Positions 11,531 through 23,700 of a stretch of DNA of 64,000 nucleotides are shown one piece after another. Location: assembly GCA_036245525.1 (NCBI GenBank), contig BTPG01000003.1, positions 207,049,342-207,113,341 of the forward strand, given 5' to 3'. Numbering within the stretch: position 1 is the first letter of the stretch; each line of letters opens with the position of its first letter. The stretch comes from Semisulcospira habei (lineage: Eukaryota > Mollusca > Gastropoda > Semisulcospiridae). Below the pieces are notes generated by a model. That model searched no databases. It was not told the origin of the DNA and saw only the letters and a program-made list of their open reading frames with translations. A program made the translations under genes and the position numbers.

Positions 11531-12639
11531 TGGAAGTCCCCATCCCTTTCAAAATTGCACTTGCACTTGATAATTCAGTAAGAATTTTATGTCTACTACA
11601 GCTTACATGCAGTCACTGATGTCCATATATAACTTCATAAGCGCGGTTGTTGAATGTTGTGCGATCCAAGGTCAGACGCCATTTTTGCGGAAGCTTTAAT
11701 AAAGGGACATTACCTAGTTTGCTGACGGTCAATTCGCCCCAAAATGAACTCGCCCCAGGTAGAAGGTCAGCTATCTATCGCCCTAACAGTTTTATCTAAT
11801 TTTAGGGTCTAGCCTCCGACCCTCTTATTTTCTTATGCCTGCGAACATATTGTGCTGTTTAGGGGGCTCTGGATAGAGGTAGTACCTTTGCTGTTCGGCA
11901 GCTGCGTCCTACATAGGACGGACGGGCATCACTGGTCCTCATCCATCTCCTTAATCAGTCTCTCACGTGCTGGCTCCAAGCGCCACACCCTGGCAAACCA
12001 CCTCAGCTGGTGGGCTAAACCACGTGAGGGGGTGGTGTTCACATTGCACCACTAGGCGGATGAGCTGTTTCTGACAGCCAACGGCTAGAGGACGGAGGAG
12101 ATCAGGTTGGATCCAACGACCAAATGTGGGGGCGTAAACCCTTCAAATCAGGAGTGGAGCCCCGAAGGCAGACAGCTGCCTGTATTCACGCACTGTTCTG
12201 GCAGCTCCTGCAGCCAAACTGGTGCCAAACGTACTGCTTTGCATTCCTTTGGATACATCAGCGAGGCCGAGAGGGGGATCTTGATGACTGGGCATCCCAG
12301 GATCTCCATACACTTCGCCCAGGCTTGCGCACTGGAGAGGTCACTCCAGTGACTGACCCAGCAGGCGCATACTCCATTGTCTTCCGAGACAGGATGCCAT
12401 ATATAATTAGACCACTGCAGCCAAGGAAGTTACAAGTTGTAACGTCTCATCGGGCTTCTGGACTGACTCTGATTACTGCGGCCGAGAGCGGGGTAGGGTT
12501 GCCTCAGAGCAACAGCTTCTCCACCACTGAAAAACACGCGCAGGTTTCAGTGGTGCATGGATTCTCATCTTCACCAAATCTGCTTCTTTATCTTCTTCTT
12601 TTTTTCTTCTGCCTCCTCCAGAAGCCCTGCGGCGATGGG
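11531..12639. other. Unrecognised, probably repeat-derived
   Basis: A 207-codon plus-strand frame starts at 12124 but shows no domain and ends inside the L2-like LINE. Composition suggests composite repeats, but I found no second copy in the window. Confidence 0.3.
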
Positions 12640-13345
12640 AAACGGGCGAACCGACAGGTAGAAGTTGCTACTCCCCTCGGTCCAACATCATCATCCAGTC
12701 TCACCACATACACCACCACCTCTACGCCGACGACTCACAATTACTAGACAAAGACAAACTCGACAACACTCAGTCACTACTGACTCGCACGGCTGACTGC
12801 TACGAAGACGTGAAAAACTGGATGACAGCAAACACTTTGAAGCTTAAACTGAACGACGACAAAACGAAAGCCATGCTGGTAGGCACTACTTTCCCAGCTC
12901 CCTTCCTCTCTCCACCTTCAACTCGACAGCACCCCCATCTCCCTCTCTGACTCGGCCAAAAACCTCGGCGTTATCCTCGATTCCTCTCTTTCCATGACCA
13001 GCTTCGTCTCCGCCACGGCCCAGGCATGCTATTTCCACCTCCGCCGCATCAGTCAGATCACTCAGAAAATACCTCACTACCGAAGCTGCCACCAAACTTG
13101 CTGTGTCTCTCATCCTATCTCGCATCGACTACTGCAACTCTCTCCTTTCCGGCCTCCCTCACTCCACCACTTTCACCTTCCAGCGTGTCCAGAACAATGC
13201 TGCCCGCCTCGTCCTCAGAAAGAAAAAATCCGACCATATCACTCCCCTGCTCAAACTCCTTCACTGGCTCCCCATCCCCCAACGCACCCAATACAAGATT
13301 CTGTCTCTCTGCTACAAATCCTTTAGTTCCACCCCCCCACCCCCC
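12640..13345 (+). mobile_element. L2-like non-LTR retrotransposon fragment (plus)
   Basis: The catalytic YADD motif is at 12723-12734 (context HLYADDSQLL). It is followed by LKLNDDKTKAMLVGT, FVSATAQACYFHLRRISQIT, LSRIDYCNSLLSGLPHST and ITPLLKLLHWLPI, the usual order of thumb and C-terminal parts of L2-clade reverse transcriptases. Several frameshifts break it. A C-rich tract (13329-13405) follows. The same family occurs on the minus strand at 46980-47913. Confidence 0.8.
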
Positions 13346-13405
13346 CCCCCCCCCACCCTCGGAAGGGCACGCGACTTTTCTCTCTCTACCCCCCCCCCCC
13401 CCCCA
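13329..13405. repeat. Poly(C)-rich tracts
   Basis: Two C runs of about 14-16 bases separated by a short unique spacer. Confidence 0.85.
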
Positions 13406-13965
13406 CGACAGTTTAGTCTACGCTCTTTAGATCTCAGCTGTGCTGGCCGGCACTCCCTGGAAGAAATTCGTCAGATCGGCTTTGCAAGAGCACTGAGATA
13501 GCGAGGCAGCCTTCTTATTACTATCAGCGTGCTAAATAGCATTACTGATAAGGCACTAGCTGTGCAATCTCGCTTCAGCTGGGGATAAGAATAGCGCAGC
13601 AGCTGTCTTCATTCACAGTACTATTGCGCTTTCCCCCGCTATTATTTCTTAGCCTCTGCTGCCACATCTATCTCTCTATCTATCTATATCTCGTAGTCTT
13701 GCCGACCGTTGTGGCACCACTGATGACTTTGCAACCAGCTCCCTCCATTCCTCTCTGTTCTCTGCCATTCTCAGCTTATCGCCCAGCTTCAGTCCTGTCC
13801 ACTCTGAGATATTGTCCTCCCATCTTTTCCTCTGTCTTCCTCTCATTTGTCCTCCTTGCATAGTGCCTTGCAGGATTGTTTTGGCAAGCCCTGCTGAACG
13901 CGTGACATGCCCATACCACTTCAGTTTGCGTTTTGTTTTTTCACAATGGCTAATAGGTCTTCATA

Positions 13966-14020
13966 ATCACCCTCGTGGTGGACAAAAGACGTTAAGCCCT
14001 AAACATTTAACATTTTATTT
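13966..14020 (+). mobile_element. 55-bp retro-insertion of an SINE/LINE 3' tail
   Basis: The 15-bp direct repeat TAATAGGTCTTCATA occurs at 13951-13965 and 14021-14035, interrupting the RTE LINE sequence. The insert contains GACAAAAGACGTTAAGCC, typical of a retroposon 3' end. Confidence 0.75.
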
Positions 14021-15609
14021 TAATAGGTCTTCATAGGGCCCGATGGCTTGCCTGATTCTGCTTCCCACTTCCTCGTTCGTGATGTGATCTCTGTATGAAA
14101 TTCCAAGGAGCCTTCGAAAACATCTCATTTCAGTGGCTTGTATCCTCCTTTCAAGGTCTGCTGTGAGGGTCCATGACTCGCAGGCATACAAGAACACTGA
14201 GATGACTAAGGAGCGCATCAGTCTGATCTTGGAACAGAGTGTGATGTTTCTGTCGTTGTCAGCGCAATCCTGGACAGTATTTCTGGTTTTGATCCCTCAT
14301 CTGTCACAATGGCTCCTAAGTATTTGAATTTCTTAACTGTTTCCCTTTTTTTTTTGCCTCCAACCATGATTTCAGTGCCAATGCCTCTGGCGTTATTGGT
14401 CACCATTTTGGTCTTCTTTGCACCGATTTCCATCCCATACGCAATGGCTGAACTATCCAGCTTTTCCACCAGCTGAGCTAGCTCCTTCTCTGTTCCTGCA
14501 AGGCTATCAATGTCGTCCGCAAAGCGCAAGTTCGTGATTGTTCTGCCTCCAGTACTGACAGTTCCTTCGTGATCTTTCAGCGCGTCCGTCATGGTTCTTT
14601 CCAGGAAGATGTTGAAAAGAGTAGGTGAGAGCAAGCAGCCTTGTCTGACTCCAACTGTAGTCCTAAACCAGTTTTCCTATTTTGCCGTTGAAGCAGACTG
14701 CGCTAGTGGCTTTGTTGTAAAGGTTTGCTATGACTTTGATCAGGTTGGCATTGATGTTGTATAGCTTCATGGTGGACCAAAGGGCTGCATGCCACACCCT
14801 GTCAAACGCTTTCTTAAAATCTACAAAGACATGATAGACGTCTTGCTGGTGCTGGCGGTACCTCTCACATAGAACTATCAGGCTGAAGATCTGCTCAGTT
14901 GTGCTGCGCCCTGGTATGAAGCCTGCCTGTTCATCAGCTATGATTTCCTCTGCCTGTGGCTTCAGCTTGTTCAGTAGGATCTTTAACATGACTTTGCTTG
15001 GGTGGCATATAAGACTGATAGTGCGATAATTCTGGCATTGATGTAAGTTGCCTTTTTGGGAGAGAGTTATTATAAGTGATTGGGTCCATGGTGTGGGCCA
15101 ATCCCCTGACTGTCAGATCTTATTGCAGATTGTTAGTAAGGCGCTTATCATGTCTTCTCCCCTTTCTTGGTCGAGCTCTGCAGGGATGTTGACTGCTCCT
15201 GCTGCCTTCCCTTTTTTTTTCAGCGACTTCACTGCAGCCTCTGCTTCTTCACGGAGGATGGTAGAGTTGCCATTGTTGGTCACGGGTGGGTTGACAAGTA
15301 TGCCTGGGTCCCCTGCAGCAGGTTGTACAAATCTGAGCAGTACTCTGTCCATCTCTACATTATGTCTTGGTCTTCCGTAAGACAGTTCCCTTCACTATCT
15401 TGAATGATCGAGGAGCGTCCTTGTTTTACACTGGTTAGGTCTTTCACCAGCTGGTATGCTTTTTGCTATTATTTTTGTTCAGATTTTCTTCTACGTGTTG
15501 TACACTGATCTTCAATCCACTTATTCTTTGCCTTTTTCATGCTTTTCTTGATATCCTGGTTAATTTCCCTGTATTGTTAAGCTTCTTTTATCTCTGATTT
15601 TTTTCTTTA

Positions 15610-15676
15610 GCCCGCCGTGAGATGGCCGTAGTCGCCTGCTCGGTGTTAAACCCAAATAACTAACTAATTAACTATC
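15610..15676 (+). mobile_element. 67-bp retro-insertion of an SINE 3' tail
   Basis: Flanked by the 10-bp direct repeat TTTTTCTTTA (15600-15609 and 15677-15686). The insert reads CCGCCGTGAGATGGCCGTAG, then GCCTGCTCGGTGTTAAAC and CTAA repeats. The same tail occurs inverted at 23687-23745 and 29997-30056. Confidence 0.7.
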
Positions 15677-16084
15677 TTTTTCTTTAATTCTCGACGCTTG
15701 TCACATAGAACAAAGTTGTCAGCTGTAACCCAATGTTTCTTTGCTTGTCGGTGTTTGCCAAGGATCTCACTGGCTGTTTGGGTTACAACAGTGTTAAATG
15801 TGTCGATCAGTGTGTCCACGTCCGTGTCTTTTACACCTAGAAGTAGCAGTGGCGCGAATTTATCTCCCATCTTTGCCTGGAAGGCTTCCTCTACCTCTGG
15901 GTCTTTCAACTTCTCGAGGTCAAACTTGACACGTGGGACCCTGCTCGTTGACCACAGTTTAAAACTGAGCAATACACAAAGCAGAGGCCTTTACTGCTTG
16001 CTGTTCAGAGATTCAGTTCCGGCTTTAATCACATTAAAAAGGCTTAAAATACGTGTGTCTATAGGGTCACTATGATGCTGTGTC

Positions 16085-16498
16085 TAAACTTGATAGGCCT
16101 TCTACCCCACCCGGGTCTGCCCTGGGGGACTTGGGTGGGGTTAGGTATTTTTTAGTTCCCAGGGTCACCCTGGTCAGCCCCACAGGGTGGGTTTTTCTCT
16201 CTATTCTGGGGCATGTGTTTCTGTCTACCCTTTGTCCATTCACCTGTATTTGCCTTTTTAAAACTCTCCCTACTGTCTGCACTGCCTGTAGCTCTTGATA
16301 TTGGATGTGTGTTGCTAAATGGTCTTAGCTTTATTTAGGCCCCATGTGTTAGGTTTATTTAATGTATTTGACTGGCTGGCGACATACATTCAATGTTCTG
16401 TTTATTTATTTTTTTTCACAAGCAGTGCAGGCACGTCCTGAGAAAGCCTTGTTGCTGTCGGGACGTTAAGCAATGTACAATCAATCAATCATTGATAG
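16085..16498 (+). mobile_element. ~400-bp retroposon with (AATC)n tail, copy 1
   Basis: Matches 33390-33775 in inverse orientation over most of its length (shared AGGGTCACCCTGGTCAGCCC, AGCTCTTGATATTGGATGTG, GACGTTAAGCAATGTACAAT). The 3' end is AATCAATCAATC. The body is non-coding; the class (SINE or LINE tail) is not resolved. Confidence 0.7.
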
Positions 16499-17160
16499 GC
16501 CTTCTACCACAAAGTCTACGCAAAGAATTCAGGCCTTCTACCACAAAATCTACACAACAAATTCATAGCCTCCAAATGTCTTGGCCGAAAGAAATGTTCA
16601 TTCACCATAGCTTTAACACGCTATACTTTACATCAGATAAGGGCACTCATCAGTAGTGATACATCGGGCATTGATTAAACCAGTTTTTTACACACCCGCA
16701 CTGTCTAATGCGGAAGGAAAGTTCCTCGAACTACACTGACATATTTTAATCACGTAATAACCACACGAGAAATTCGAAGAGCCGGTTTTCAAAAGAAAAC
16801 TACACTAGCTTGAAGAGGACATTTGAAAGCAAAGGATGACATAATCATATTTATGACTGTAACTTTTTTCGCCACGGTAATAATAACTTCTAAACATGCT
16901 AAACTGATCACCTGCCTGACAGCCTTCATCAAGGAAGAAAAAGCGCTACGCTTCCAGCCTGAGGTCGCAGAGTCTGGCATCACCCGCGTGCGCTTATCGG
17001 TGATACGATCACGGCCGGTTCACAGCCCAACTAAAGAGAGTAATATAGGGAAAGGTAACTGCAGTGCCCCCCCCCCCTTCCTCCCCTACCCCTCTCCCCC
17101 CGCTTTTCGATTTTTTGGGGACCCTGGAAGCACGCGCCATTCGCTCCTGAACAGTATGTA
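16499..17160. other. Non-coding, nothing recognised
   Basis: Contains two direct copies of AGGCCTTCTACCACAAA near 16500-16550 and a C run near 17065. No gene is supported. Confidence 0.4.
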
Positions 17161-17680
17161 GTTTATATATTGTCGTTCAGCACCACCGCCACCAACCCCC
17201 CTCCCGCCCCTCCCCCCCCCCCCCGTCCCCTCCCCCTCCCCCGACGGCATAGATGTAGTTTAGCTACCTGCCTTAGTGCGACAATGTATGCATCCCTGTT
17301 CTTTTCTTCTTCTTTTTTTTTTCTTGTTTTTTCCCCCCTTCTTCATTTCCTCTTCAAGTGTACTTGATCGTGTTGGTGATATTCCCGCAAACTCAGTTAT
17401 GGCTTTATTTTGCTGCCGTATGTCACTGTAGGGATGTGTTTTACATCGCATGCAGCAAGATGCATTTACCTGTTTTAAGTTCATTCTGTTTCAAAGCATT
17501 GTCTCTTATTTGATTATGGGTTCATCAGTCAAGTGATGACTGTTTTCTTTAATGCCGGTAGCTTAATTTTCTTTAAGCTTAAACCGATTTGTTCCTTTTA
17601 TGAGCTGCTTTGTTTGTTTGGTCCTCCAACCTTATATTCTATTGCATGTCCGGCTGTTCCGCCCGTGATGCAATATGGAG

Positions 17681-17718
<38 letters not shown>

Positions 17719-17974
17719 AAGTTATTTCGTTAACGTTCTCAGTTGTGTTCGCTGTTAGACAGCTACAAGACGTGTTTTATATCAATGCTTTTCGTACGCT
17801 GGCCTCAAAACGTTTGGAGTATTTTATGCGACTGACTTGTGTGAGAGTGTTCCGACCGGCTCAATACAGTCCGCTGCATGATAAAAAGCGGATCAGAGCA
17901 AATCTGACCTAGCGGAACAACACGGGAGGTGTTAGACACCAACGATCAGTGTGTAAAGATGTGTTTTACATCGC
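17161..17974. other. Non-coding; C-rich and T-rich tracts
   Basis: Holds a C-rich block (17195-17240) and a poly(T) tract (17682-17715). No exon is recognised. Confidence 0.5.
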
Positions 17975-18055
<81 letters not shown>

Positions 18056-18067
18056 GGCGGGCGGGCG
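17975..18067. repeat. (GT)n(GCGT)n compound microsatellite
   Basis: GT units pass into GCGT and then GCGG units. Confidence 0.95.
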
Positions 18068-18299
18068 TTTAGTTGCATGTATAGTATTTTTTGTTCAGTT
18101 ATCAGTTTATGTTGTTGTGATACCCTCTATGGCTTTACACATGTAATTATTTTAGTCGAATTTTAGCCTATTTTTTTATTATGTATACTAGTGAGTTTTG
18201 GTTGTTTGTTTGTTTGTATGTATGTGGATCGGTATGGGAGGAGGAGTGGGGAAGGGTGATGCGGATGACGTAAACATGTAACTTTTTGATTATTTTTAT

Positions 18300-18375
18300 T
18301 CTTGTTTTTTGTGTATACCGCTGCACTAAAATATCCCCTCGGGGATAATAAAGTATCATTGTATTGTATTGTATC
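18300..18375 (+). mobile_element. LINE 3' tail with (TTGTA)n
   Basis: CCCCTCGGGGATAATAAAG followed by TATCATTGTATTGTATTG is a typical LINE terminal motif. It abuts the LINE fragment that follows. Confidence 0.5.
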
Positions 18376-18710
18376 ACTCCCTTGCTTAAGCAGTTACACT
18401 GGCTTCCTGTGAAGTTTTTCAGGCCTTTGATAAAACACTCCCGGCATACTTGTCCTCCAGTTTTCCTGTCTATACACCAGGCAGAGTATTGCGCTCCAGA
18501 ACTGATGACAGAATATTGACTACCCCAGAGTCCTTAAAAACCTTTGGACTGCGGCCTTTTTCTTTCCAAGCTCCCAAATGTGCCGAATGGTCTTCCCCAT
18601 GATATTCGCCATGCACCATCTTTGGCCATTTTCAGGGCTAGATTGAAAACATTTTTTTTTCAACTTGACCTTTGAAAGGGATTGATACACCCTACTTTTT
18701 CTCGCACGTC
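18376..18710 (+). mobile_element. L2/CR1-like LINE C-terminal fragment
   Basis: Plus-strand frames give ITPLLKQLHWLPV, then YLSSSFPVYTPGRVLRSRTD and FGLRPFSFQAP, the conserved C-terminal region of L2/CR1-type reverse transcriptases. Both ends are truncated. Confidence 0.7.
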
Positions 18711-19296
18711 GTCGCGGCGAAAGAACGCGTTGTTCACAGGCCAGAGCCTACAGTGGTCTGAAGTCCGGCATCAGGCTGCAACAAAAAGAGGCTGGGTGTG
18801 TAGTAATATGCAACAGGAGGCCTTTATTCTTCTGTTGTCTGAGGAAACATAAATAAATTGAACCGTGAGATAGAGTTCCCGATGGGTTGTTTTATGTCTT
18901 TTGACCGGGATGGGTCTTTGAATCGACACTGTTTTGTTTAAGCGTTCGGAATATAGGGCTCGCAGGGCCTTGAAATAGATCTCGAAACATTAAGATAAGG
19001 AAGTTGTTCTACTCACAAGTAAGGGGCGTAAGCCTGTTTTAAAAACCTTTGGAAAGTTGTTTTTTTTTCCATATGTATTGCTCTGAATATGTGTAGAAAA
19101 GAAGACACGGGTGCTTTTGTTGGTAGTCATCCAAGCGGAAAGCAAAGGCTATGCGTGCAGTAACGACCTATGTGATGATTGTGTTAATGTAACAGCTGAC
19201 ACCCCTTGGATCGAGTCTTCATACTTGAGACGCTTGATTTTCGTAACGCAACTTTCATGGATACTTTGTGTGTTGAATGACAGGATGAACGTTTAA

Positions 19297-19343
<47 letters not shown>

Positions 19344-19470
19344 ATGAATAAATATATTGGAGTTTACTCAGTTCAGAGTTAGAATCGCGACGTATTTCGT
19401 TTTAGGACAGTCAACATTCATAATTAAGCCGTCATTCTCAAGTAAAAATGGCACACTTTGCCAATATCTC
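18711..19470. other. Non-coding; (AAAT)n microsatellite
   Basis: AAAT repeats occupy 19294-19352. No gene is seen. Confidence 0.6.
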
Positions 19471-19471
19471 T

Positions 19472-19535
19472 TTAACCCTCTGGCTGTTGGTAGCGGTTTT
19501 ATCGAGATGATTCCTGCCGCAGGATAATGCAGAAT
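19472..19535. mobile_element. Family C MITE, left-end fragment
   Basis: TTAACCCTCTGGCTGTTGG, then GATGATTCCTGC, matches the left half of family C (compare 62646-63114). Confidence 0.5.
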
Positions 19536-19601
19536 AGCTGTCGCTAATGCAGCATGAAAGAACTTACTTATGTTTCATTACACTGCTGGACTGTCGCAAA
19601 A

Positions 19602-19815
19602 TTAACTCATTCAGCCCGACGCACGTATTTCCCCAATTTTGGAGGCGTCATCAAACGACTATGCATCTGTTGCAGGAGATGGATCGGCCATGATAATTCA
19701 AGGGTAGTGCCAGATTAGCTTGGCGCCGTCAGGCGCCAAGCTAATCTGGCACTACTCTTGAATTATCAAGGTCGACCCATATCCTGCTGTGGTGCGTCAG
19801 GGCTGAATGGGATAA
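19602..19815. mobile_element. Palindromic MITE, family A (copy A3)
   Basis: TTAACTCATTCAGCCC at the left and GGGCTGAATGGGATAA at the right. The hairpin core 19684-19775 has arms GTAGTGCCAGATTAGCTTGG... around GGCGCC. Confidence 0.85.
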
Positions 19816-20044
19816 ATACTGTTCTGCTCTTTCTCGCCAAAACTTTGTAAGAGAGTGAGTGCCCTAATGGGCGAACGGGATGTGACTTTAATACACCTGT
19901 GTCTGTGTGTGCCAAGGCACATGACTTGTGAACAGATGAGTATGATCAATCACGCAGGGGCAGAACAAACAAGCACAAACCCATTTTACTGGCTAATGTT
20001 CGCTCTCAAAGGCAGCCTTTGCTTGTCAGTTCAATCCACGACCG

Positions 20045-20195
20045 TAAGCCGCAAACGCTGAAGGAGCATGGATACGCACTAATCTCAGCAAGAGGCATAG
20101 ATCCTCATGAGCCCCCGCGACTTCGGGGGCTCATGGGGATCTATACCTCTTGTGTTTGGATCGTGTTTACGTTTTCTCGGCAGTCAAGGGTTTAA
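20045..20195. mobile_element. Palindromic MITE, family B (copy B1)
   Basis: The core 20089-20152 (CAAGAGGCATAGATCC...CTATACCTCTTG) is a 28-30-bp-arm hairpin with complementary G/C runs. The right end is GGCAGTCAAGGGTTTAA. The left end is decayed. Confidence 0.75.
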
Positions 20196-20671
20196 CTTCC
20201 TTTTCTGTTCATGTGTATAGGGTGTGTAACCACACAACTATGTGCGCAGTGTGTATTACATTACTTCTGCCGATCTGCTCGTATGTTCTGTTATCGAAAT
20301 CTATGGCAACACAACGCCAAACTGAGAAACACACCCGTCCAAGGAGCAAGGAAATATAGAGTGTTGTTAACAAAAGACTTACATTCGCATTTGCTCCCCA
20401 CAGCTGTGAGTGTCCTTGAGGTTCTATGCCTCTTGCAACTGGGTAGTGAATTTTTTTTCTCTGACAATGAAGGGCTTTACAAAAGACGGTTTACAAGGAC
20501 ACTATCTGAGACATGCCCCTCACAAAGAAATCTCCACTTGTCAGGCGACAACATACATTGTGGAAGTCTCTCTGAAGCTATGGGCAAGCTACACATTTTA
20601 GTTGCATTACACGTTGTGAAAAGGCTTGTAATGTAGAGAGACTGATTTTTTTCGGGATATCAAGAAAAGAG
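20196..20671 (+). promoter_or_regulatory. Upstream region of gene 1 (promoter/5' UTR by position)
   Basis: Lies immediately upstream of the gene 1 start codon. No clear TATA box or other strong core element is seen, so the transcription start is not defined. Confidence 0.3.
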
Positions 20672-20735
20672 ATGGTTACACGCTTCGTTGCAGTCCTCTT
20701 TGCTTTGGGATACTCCATCTGCGAAGACCGATTTG
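20672..20735 (+). CDS. Gene 1 exon 1: signal peptide
   Basis: ATG opens MVTRFVAVLFALGYSICED, a short basic start plus a hydrophobic core, then RF and a GTATGT donor in phase 1. Gene 2 exon 1 has the same form and ends CDERF at the same phase, which supports this start. Confidence 0.8.
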
Positions 20736-23700
20736 GTATGTTAACCCAATTATCAACTTCGGGGGCTTATGAAGAACTACGCTTCATTTAGTATGTGCTC
20801 AGTTTACTCTCGGCAGTCATATGGTTAACTTGCTGCTTTCCCGTTTGCGGCACGTCTCGAATGTGTTTATTCTACGTGCGTATAGACGCTTGTAATGAGT
20901 TTGATTGACTGCCGTAAATTATTGAATATACTTATATCGAATCACGTCCGTTTACTAGTATGTGGAGAGGCGGAAGCAAATTCGGAAACAAATTAAATAA
21001 AAATGAAGATAATTAATAGCTGCAGTAGTTTCTAAAGTGGTTTTGCAGTTTATGTTATTACTGAGGTCACATTTACGCTGAACGACTCTGACAACGAACG
21101 AGTGCGAGGTCACTTTGGGTAACCAGTGCCGGTGTATCAAAAGCATAGACACCACTCCGAACATCTCCAAGAGGCATAGATCTTGGAGATGTTCAGAGTG
21201 GTCCCTATGCTTATAATAGAAACGTGTTTTCCGCCGTGACTTTGCTCTGTTCGTTGTTGGGAGTCCTTCAGCGTAAATGTAACATCACTCTTTGCTCACG
21301 GAGTATGGTATTAGCGTGCGCTAATGTTTTGTCTTATGTTTGTACAGAAAATGTGGCGCTTCGTAAAACCTGCAGCCAAAGTTCTTCCTACATTTTTTCG
21401 GCTACAAGCGTCCAATACCCAGCGGATTACGCTGTCAACGGAAACACCGGTGGCACGTATACTGATACGTCTGAGAACTGTATCCACACAGCAACATCTG
21501 ACACGTCCCCCTGGTGGGAGGTCAACCTGGGTCGTCCCTACCCTGTCTACAGCATCACTGTCTGGGCTCGGGCTGAATGTAAGTTTATATTTGCATGCGA
21601 CTTTGCCGACTGACTTATTGACTGACTGACAGCTTAACTGACTGACTGACTGATTGCCGTGCGACCGACCAATCCACCGAGCGACCTACCGGCTGACTGA
21701 CCAGTAGGTAAAACTGAATTCAATTCTGATGGAGTTCCGGCTCAGTATCACCTAACACCGACGTAAGAACTTACACATCTACACATTTCACACTCACAGG
21801 ATAAGTAGCGACTACCAATTGTATACGTTTTTGTTTGTCCATTTTGAAAAAAAAAGAAGAGTTTTACCTGAAATATTAATAAATTGTGTTGTAGCTGTCA
21901 TTTCTAATCGTGTTTCTTTCTTCGTTGGGTTCTTCTCTGTACAATGACCCATTACAACCTGAAGCTGGTGGTTTTTAATTTGCTTATTTTCGATGAAGGC
22001 TACACTACAGATTAGGAGATACATCAACCATTTTAATTGAAGGGTGGTGCCAGAGTAGCTTGGCGACGCAGGCGCCAAGCTATTCTGACACCACCCTTAA
22101 AAAAATTATCTCAAGCAATAGTGTATCATTATGAAAAGGGTTACCATGATCACGCCTTAAGCAGACACGTTGCAGAGACAGAGCTATGTTGCAGATATTT
22201 TCCGAATGTCCAACCGCTTCATCACCGTAGACGGAAAGGCATGCTACAGATTTGGAACTCTCGGCAACACCTCCCCCAGGCAGCTGACAATCAGCTGTAC
22301 ACAGGGAACTTTGAACGGGACGGTCGTGAGGCTGACTAGAGACGCGGGGAGCGCGGGAGACGACCTGGCCATCCAGATGTGTGAATTTCAAGTCTTCAGT
22401 ACGTTTCCTCATTCTTTGATCCATTTAAACCCGCACAGACTGTGTTTCTGCAATCTTCGTTTATTCAGCGCCAAGAAACTCTAGCTGTCCCAGGATCATC
22501 GATTCAAAGTGGTGTAAGCAAGAGGCAGAGATCCTCAAGAGCAACCGCAACTAAGGGGGCTCATGAGGATCTATACCTCTTAGGTAGTGTTCGGATATAC
22601 TCGGCACTGAACAGTTTAAACCGTCTATTATTTTGTTTTCAATGCAATGTCCGCGTCTCCATACGCCAGTCGTATAAGAACTTCATCAGGTAATCATGGA
22701 CGATAAGCCAAACTGGAAGCGTTTTGAGTATCAATGGTTAGCCGTAATTATACCCTTCACAACTGATAAAAATGTGAACACAACCCAGTTGCAAGAGACA
22801 CTGATACCCATGAGGCTCCGCAGTCAGGTGTTGCGGGGGGTGGGGGTGGGGATGGGGGGGGGGGGGGAGGGGAGTGGGGGTGGGGGGGGGGGGGGTGGGG
22901 GCTTATGAAGATATATACCTCCTTTAGTTGGCACTTTTTGGCATCTTTTTCTTTCTGGACGGCTAGGCTTTTTGTTGTATTAACAAAGATTTGCGTCTAA
23001 TGGCAGTGGAGAGATCAAACTCACGTATTTAATTTAATTTCGTTTTATAAGCTCATGAAGCACGATCATGATAAATTACACCAAGTATTTGGAGATAATG
23101 CAGGAAAACATATTCCTCATCAGCCTATATTTTTCTGGTATTGTTCTTTTGTAAAGTCGCACACTAAGTTTCCGTCAGGAAGGTACCAGCCCGATGCAGT
23201 AATTTGACTTTTAGTGCCCTGTGTGTAAACACCGCTGTAATGCTGGCACAACGTGTAAGGTTGCAGCGCCCGTTACTGGGGTAGTGGGTGTGCCCAGGAC
23301 TGTGGCAAGTGTTCTGGTGGCGCTGCGTGTGACAAGGTGACAGGAGAGTGTCAATGTGAACCTGGATGGATGCCGCCACTGTGTAAAGGTAAATGCTTGC
23401 TAGATTGTAGCCACTTTAATGCCGGTGGTTGTAGATTTGTGTGTGTTTGTTGTTTTGTTGACATCTTTGTTATTTCGACGGCACAGAGCGGCTGCCTTCA
23501 GAGGAACACGGTTTCAAAAATGTCGTCACGAGGCATAGATTGTCATGATCCCAGCAGTTGCGGGGGTCATGAGGATCTATGTCTCCTGCAGTTTTATTGT
23601 TCAATTGTTTCTCGGCAATGAAACCACATTTGCACATCAAATATTCATAATTATGTGAAAAGGTTGGTTAGTTAGTGATATGGGTTTACCGCCGAGCAGG

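Larger units (their letters stand above)
13665..15980 (-). mobile_element. RTE-like non-LTR retrotransposon, defective
   Basis: Read on the minus strand, 15972 to 13665 gives the linker region (VTADNFVLCDKRRELKKK), RT fingers (AAVKSLKKKGKAAGAVNIPA), motif A (YHVFVDFKKAFDRVWH), motif C (TNLRFADDIDSLAGTE), thumb (FKYLGAIVTDEGSKPEILSR) and C-terminal SLVISVFLYACESWTLTADL and AKSSVVPQR parts. The frame is interrupted by multiple frameshifts and by two tiny insertions with target duplications (13966-14020 and 15610-15676). The endonuclease domain is missing. It ends in ATAGATAGATAG-type repeats. Confidence 0.85.

Noticed and set aside
12124..12747. 207-codon plus-strand ORF
   Set aside because: No domain; it ends by crossing the LINE YADD region in the wrong frame.
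13676..13861. Independent small minus-strand gene
   Set aside because: The peptide is the C-terminal part of the RTE-like LINE, repeated on the plus strand at 1100-1440.
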